A stretch of DNA of 64,000 nt from Tubiluchus corallicola (Eukaryota > Priapulida > Priapulimorpha > Priapulimorphida > Tubiluchidae). The stretch spans positions 372,001 to 436,000 of the forward strand of contig JAQGDQ010000128.1 in the NCBI GenBank assembly GCA_030141605.1, in the 5' to 3' direction. The translations under genes were made by a program, and so were the position numbers. The notes under the pieces were generated by a model. That model was not told where the DNA came from and ran no database searches. It was given only the letters and a program-made list of their open reading frames with translations. This document shows, piece by piece, positions 61,088 through 64,000 of the stretch (positions are counted from its first letter, which is position 1; the number at the start of each line of letters is the position of its first letter).

Positions 61088-63309
61088 TACCCGAAAAAAT
61101 TTGCATCTGCACCAGCAACCTGCTAGCTACTACATGCATAGGTGCAATGTGTTGTATGCGTGTGACTGGAAATGAGATTTTAAGAGCTCTAGTGAGCCAC
61201 TTATCTTCACTGCAACCATGTCATGATTACATAATCACGTCACTATTGCTAGTGTTGCATTTACTGCTGTTTTGACATTTATTGCCATTGCAATATTTCC
61301 TGGATTTTTTATACTTTTGTGTCATTCATTTCTGATGTAAATAGTGAGTCTTAAGTCAATTCAAACTCATATGTAAGATAACCTACTTTGTGTCTATTCT
61401 GCTGTAATGCGGTCAAAACAGTATTTTATGAGATAGAATAATTGTTATTAATAATCAAGATCAGCTGTAATTCTAAAATGTGTGTGGCCGAGTTATTAAC
61501 GGTGATGTCGTTCACCCGACACATGCCGTACAAGTCAACTGAAAGCAGGTCTGGTGCTTCTGAAATAAGCGACGTAATGCAACTCAAGGGAGGCCTGTAT
61601 ATCAGTTGCTCTTCAAATTATCATTGAAGGCAGCCTAAAATATAAGACTTTCTAAATCTGTATAGCCAAACAAATGGTTTGTTTGTTGCTTTTCAGGCTA
61701 ACAAAAATGTATTAGAATGAATTTGTGTTAATGCAGCAGCTATGTAATGTCTGGAGCTTAATTTATACAATGTACATTGTTACACATTGTACAATGCACA
61801 AACTCTAGTATATTGTGTAAATTTTCAATTTTATAAACTCCTTTTTTACAGGATGCATTCTGCTATTCAACGTGTCTTTTATTTTGTGCCAAATGTCAAT
61901 TGATCACTGATTAGTTTTATTAGTACCATATCATATAAATTTATTATTACTTGTCCTGGATCACTCTTATACACCATTGTTATATATGAAAGTGCATCGA
62001 GTAAGTGAGGTCTATGCATTTAACGTCTGCTTTTGCAGTTTTATCTTCGAGACCGATGAAGTTTATGGCTTTTTGCAAACCAACCTTACTAAGTGTTTAC
62101 TTTAAAGACAATGACAGCTCATGTGACATGAATATGGTGTACCAATTGTACAAAAATTTTTAACGGAGTGCCAAAAACTGAAAATGTGTGTATAGCGAAT
62201 ATGTGTATTGGCTATTATTATGTGCTTGTGTTTTCATTTGTTTTGTTATTGATTGTGGAGTTTTGAATGTGTGAGTTAAGTCATTGTCAAAGTAACTGGA
62301 GACAAAAGCTGCAAACTCGTACGAAAACTAGGAGCAAATTTTAATGTTATTCATATACGCACTGAATTTGTGGCATGCTGATCCTCTTAGTCATAGTATC
62401 ATAGCTAACTAAAATATTCTGTTATGTCAGTCAAATCATGTGAAATTAAGGCCTTCAACAAGGGTAGAACAATGTACAGGACAATTATAAAAAAATTAAT
62501 ATGAGATATCTAGAAATTGTGGCACAACAGCCTCAGCCTCCATCACATGCTAATTTATGTTTTTACAGCATCACAGATCTTTAGCTGATTTAATGCTCGT
62601 GCCGTTCTTACTGCATACAATTACCCATTGCATAAAAACTCCAATTGTTTAATATACTATATACTCTAATATTTTTAGCAAGCCTGTAAATATAGTGATG
62701 CAACAACACTTCCTGCTTATTATAATAAACTGCTATTGCATTAGTGTTATTGTCCTCATGAGGCAAATTGTATGTTGTGTCTTCTGAATTAGCTGAAATG
62801 AATATGTAATTATGCATTATTTTCATGTGCTATCGAACAAAGTCTTTGTTAATTAAATTTTTGTATGCTTTACTGTAAAGCTTAATTTTGTACGTTTTGT
62901 AAAAATTCCTAGAAAACGTGTTTAGGGCATTTTCCCTAAGCACATTATGTTTGTCATTAATGCTAAAATCAACGCTATCTTATTATGCAGTCATATGCCG
63001 TGTATGTGCGACGAAGTAAAACATTCAGGTTATCATGTAGTGGAAATTGTGATTATTAAGTTTACATTTGAATTATAATGTACATACATTGTACGACTCC
63101 AACTTGAAAACTTCTAATTTATTCCTCCCTTTTTGCATTAGTTCTAAATCGATGTTCATTGTTTTTTATGCATAATATTTCACGTATGAAATATAAATTA
63201 ATGTACCTACCATTTTACAGTGCAAAATAAATCGAGATTATTATTATCATCTCTTATTTTTTGTGCTTGTACTGTTGAAAATATATAAGAGTATTTCACA
63301 GGTTATCAT
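61088..63309. other. Presumed 3' UTR of isoform 9b
   Basis: Long AT-rich stretch without exons; AATAAA at 63226-63231 could end the transcript, but this is not established. Confidence 0.4.
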
Positions 63310-63713
63310 TAGGGGTGAGCATCGAACGTTCGAATTGAATTCGAACGCTCGAATTCGATTCGAACGAGTTTTTTTTAGTTCGAACTCGATTCGAATCCAA
63401 AACTATAGATTCGAATAAATCAGCACTTCAAAAACACATGCTCTTTATCACTAAAACGATTGAAACATCATGAAATTAGCACAATTTAGCTGTGATTTCT
63501 GCGCACAATTTTAAAGAAATTACTAGTCGTTTTATTGCAGAACAAAATCTAGTGATATGCACGATCTTTGTAAGACAAATGTTTGCTGGTGGTTCGAAAA
63601 TCTTTCGATCTCAATTCGAATTCGAAACACTGAAGTTCGGTTCGATTCGAATTCGAAAGTCACAAATTCGGTTCGATTCGAATTCGCTTTCTGGTAGAGA
63701 ATGCTCACCCCTA
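63310..63713. mobile_element. 404-base hAT-like non-autonomous element
   Basis: Perfect 13-base terminal inverted repeats TAGGGGTGAGCAT/ATGCTCACCCCTA, flanked by exact GTTATCAT (63302-63309, 63714-63721). Both subterminal regions are packed with TTCGAATTCGAA-like motifs in alternating orientation. No open frame of its own. Confidence 0.93.
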
Positions 63714-63737
63714 GTTATCATGAGTTTCAGTTTATGA

Positions 63738-64000
63738 TCATGGAACAAATATCGTGTTCAACGAAACAAGGTCACAGCCTTGAAAAGGCAGGCCATTACA
63801 AACTATTTTATTGAAAGGTGTACCGGGGGGCCGAAATCAAAGGACTTTTGGCCAACCATCAAACCTTTCTTGAGTAAAAATTCAAAATCTGGGCAGGATA
63901 TTTGCCTCCTGGAAAATGATTCTGTCGTATCTGACCCTATTCGTTCTGCGATTTGCTCTATGATCATTTCTCTAAAGTAGCAAAGGACATCGGTAGAGAA
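63738..64000 (+). mobile_element. LINE fragment between endonuclease and RT regions
   Basis: Open frame from 63738 reads WNKYRVQRNKVTALKRQAI, then SKDFWPTIKPFLSKNSKSG and ICLLENDSVVSDP before a stop at 63978-63980. This linker precedes the reverse transcriptase in many animal LINEs. It may continue past the window. Confidence 0.7.

Overview
The window is animal (metazoan) nuclear DNA: AT-rich, with spliced genes bearing GT...AG introns of a few hundred bases to several kb, and dense in old transposon copies. The gene content and the over-represented octamer TAGGCCTA would suit a marine invertebrate, possibly a deuterostome, but I cannot name the species.

Layout. 1-2500: a decayed LINE. 2524-3992 (+): the 3' end of a gene for a single-pass membrane protein. 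5405-16886 (+): a secreted protein made of five tandem leucine-rich-repeat (LRR) domains, each encoded by one roughly 690-base phase-1 exon unit, with a dead extra unit at 17675-17993. 18-24 kb: mobile elements, including a LINE with a twin-primed 5' inversion and two hAT-like elements. 24362-30594 (+): an Angel/CCR4-type phosphoesterase in four exons. 33547-36554 (-): a vasohibin (tubulin tyrosine carboxypeptidase) in six recognisable exons, convergent with Angel. 36.6-43 kb: repeats, including a 974-base palindrome-rich DNA transposon. 43228-61087 (+): an OST-alpha (SLC51A) type transporter subunit with a duplicated second exon and a duplicated last exon. 61-64 kb: 3' UTR, an hAT-like element and the start of a LINE fragment.

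The genes do not form a pathway; they are neighbours on a chromosome. The most notable biology is structural. The OST-alpha gene has two tandem exon 2 copies whose lengths and phases permit exactly one to be used. The LRR gene is an array of interchangeable phase-1 exon units. Several repeats show exact target-site duplications, and one insertion can be compared with two uninterrupted copies of its host repeat inside this window.
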